A stretch of DNA of 13,436 nucleotides from Paenibacillaceae bacterium UBA6304 (lineage in GTDB: Bacteria > Bacillota > Bacilli > Paenibacillales > Paenibacillaceae). A program made the translations under genes and the position numbers. The notes beneath the pieces were generated by a model. It searched no databases. It saw only the letters and a list, made by a program, of their open reading frames with translations, and had not been told where the DNA came from. This document shows positions 13,355 to 13,436 of the stretch, piece by piece (position 1 is the stretch's first letter; each line of letters opens with the position of its first letter). Where the stretch lies: NCBI GenBank assembly GCA_002439285.1, contig DJTQ01000449.1:1-13436 (forward strand), given 5' to 3'.

Positions 13355-13436
13355 TTGAGTGAACGGACTAAGCAACATATTCAACAAGGATTTTATACAT
13401 TATTAAAAACAAGACATTTCTCTGACATTACCGTGC
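13355..13436 (+). CDS. TetR/AcrR family transcriptional regulator, 5' end only
   Basis: Only the first 27 residues are in the window, reading (L/M)SERTKQHIQQGFYTLL followed by KTRHFSDITV. This is the typical start of a TetR-family DNA-binding domain: helix 1, then a phrase of the FSDITV type leading into the helix-turn-helix. The start is TTG at 13355, with AAGGAAG (13341-13347) 7 nt upstream; no in-frame ATG or GTG is available nearby. The gene is cut by the window edge, so the ligand domain and targets are unknown. It is divergent from the LytTR/kinase operon, which makes that operon or its own downstream genes the likely targets. Confidence 0.8.
   Translation, partial: MSERTKQHIQQGFYTLLKTRHFSDITV

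Overview
The window looks like chromosome of a Gram-positive Bacillota bacterium, most likely Paenibacillus or a close relative. This is inferred from several features together: strong AGGAGG/GGGGGAG-type ribosome binding sites, frequent GTG/TTG starts, hairpin-plus-T-run terminators, a lipoprotein-anchored sugar importer, a CcpA-type cre site, a LytTR two-component pair, and a long secreted Asp-box propeller protein. Base composition is uneven: the lacZ end is GC-richer and the two-component/TetR end is clearly AT-richer. I see no tRNA, rRNA, CRISPR array, transposase, integrase or phage gene.

Layout. (1) 1-1488: 3' part of a LacZ-type GH2 beta-galactosidase, with a strong terminator. (2) 1620-2437: a YjaB-like GNAT acetyltransferase, convergent with an MmcQ/YjbR-family gene. 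(3) 2597-4663: a secreted 688-residue protein with 13 Asp-box-like repeats, closed by a terminator that may work in both directions. (4) 6264 down to 4749, minus strand: an MDR-family oxidoreductase and a thioredoxin-type glutathione peroxidase in a probable two-gene operon. (5) 9688 down to 6383, minus strand: a CUT1 sugar importer operon (lipoprotein binding protein, then two permeases, no ATPase gene). Its promoter carries a candidate cre site over the transcription start and a 12-bp direct repeat upstream. (6) 10642 down to 9920, minus strand: two small proteins of unknown function, 144 and 73 aa, the second with its own extended -10 promoter. (7) 12891 down to 10772, minus strand: an AgrA-like LytTR response regulator and an AgrC-like histidine kinase, overlapping by one base. 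(8) 12892-13354: a 463-bp AT-rich divergent intergenic region with several inverted repeats and a candidate shared operator/promoter. (9) 13355 to the end: start of a TetR-family regulator on the plus strand.

How the genes work together. The lacZ fragment and the importer both concern carbohydrate use but are separated by unrelated genes and are not one operon. The importer should depend on a shared MsmX-type ATPase encoded elsewhere. The oxidoreductase/peroxidase pair suggests a redox or electrophile response. The AgrC/AgrA-like pair has no agrB or agrD in the window, so its signal is unknown; the two small genes just downstream are candidates for related function only by position. I found no clearly new multi-gene system. 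The least explained material is the kinase/small-protein cluster and the 463-bp region upstream of it.
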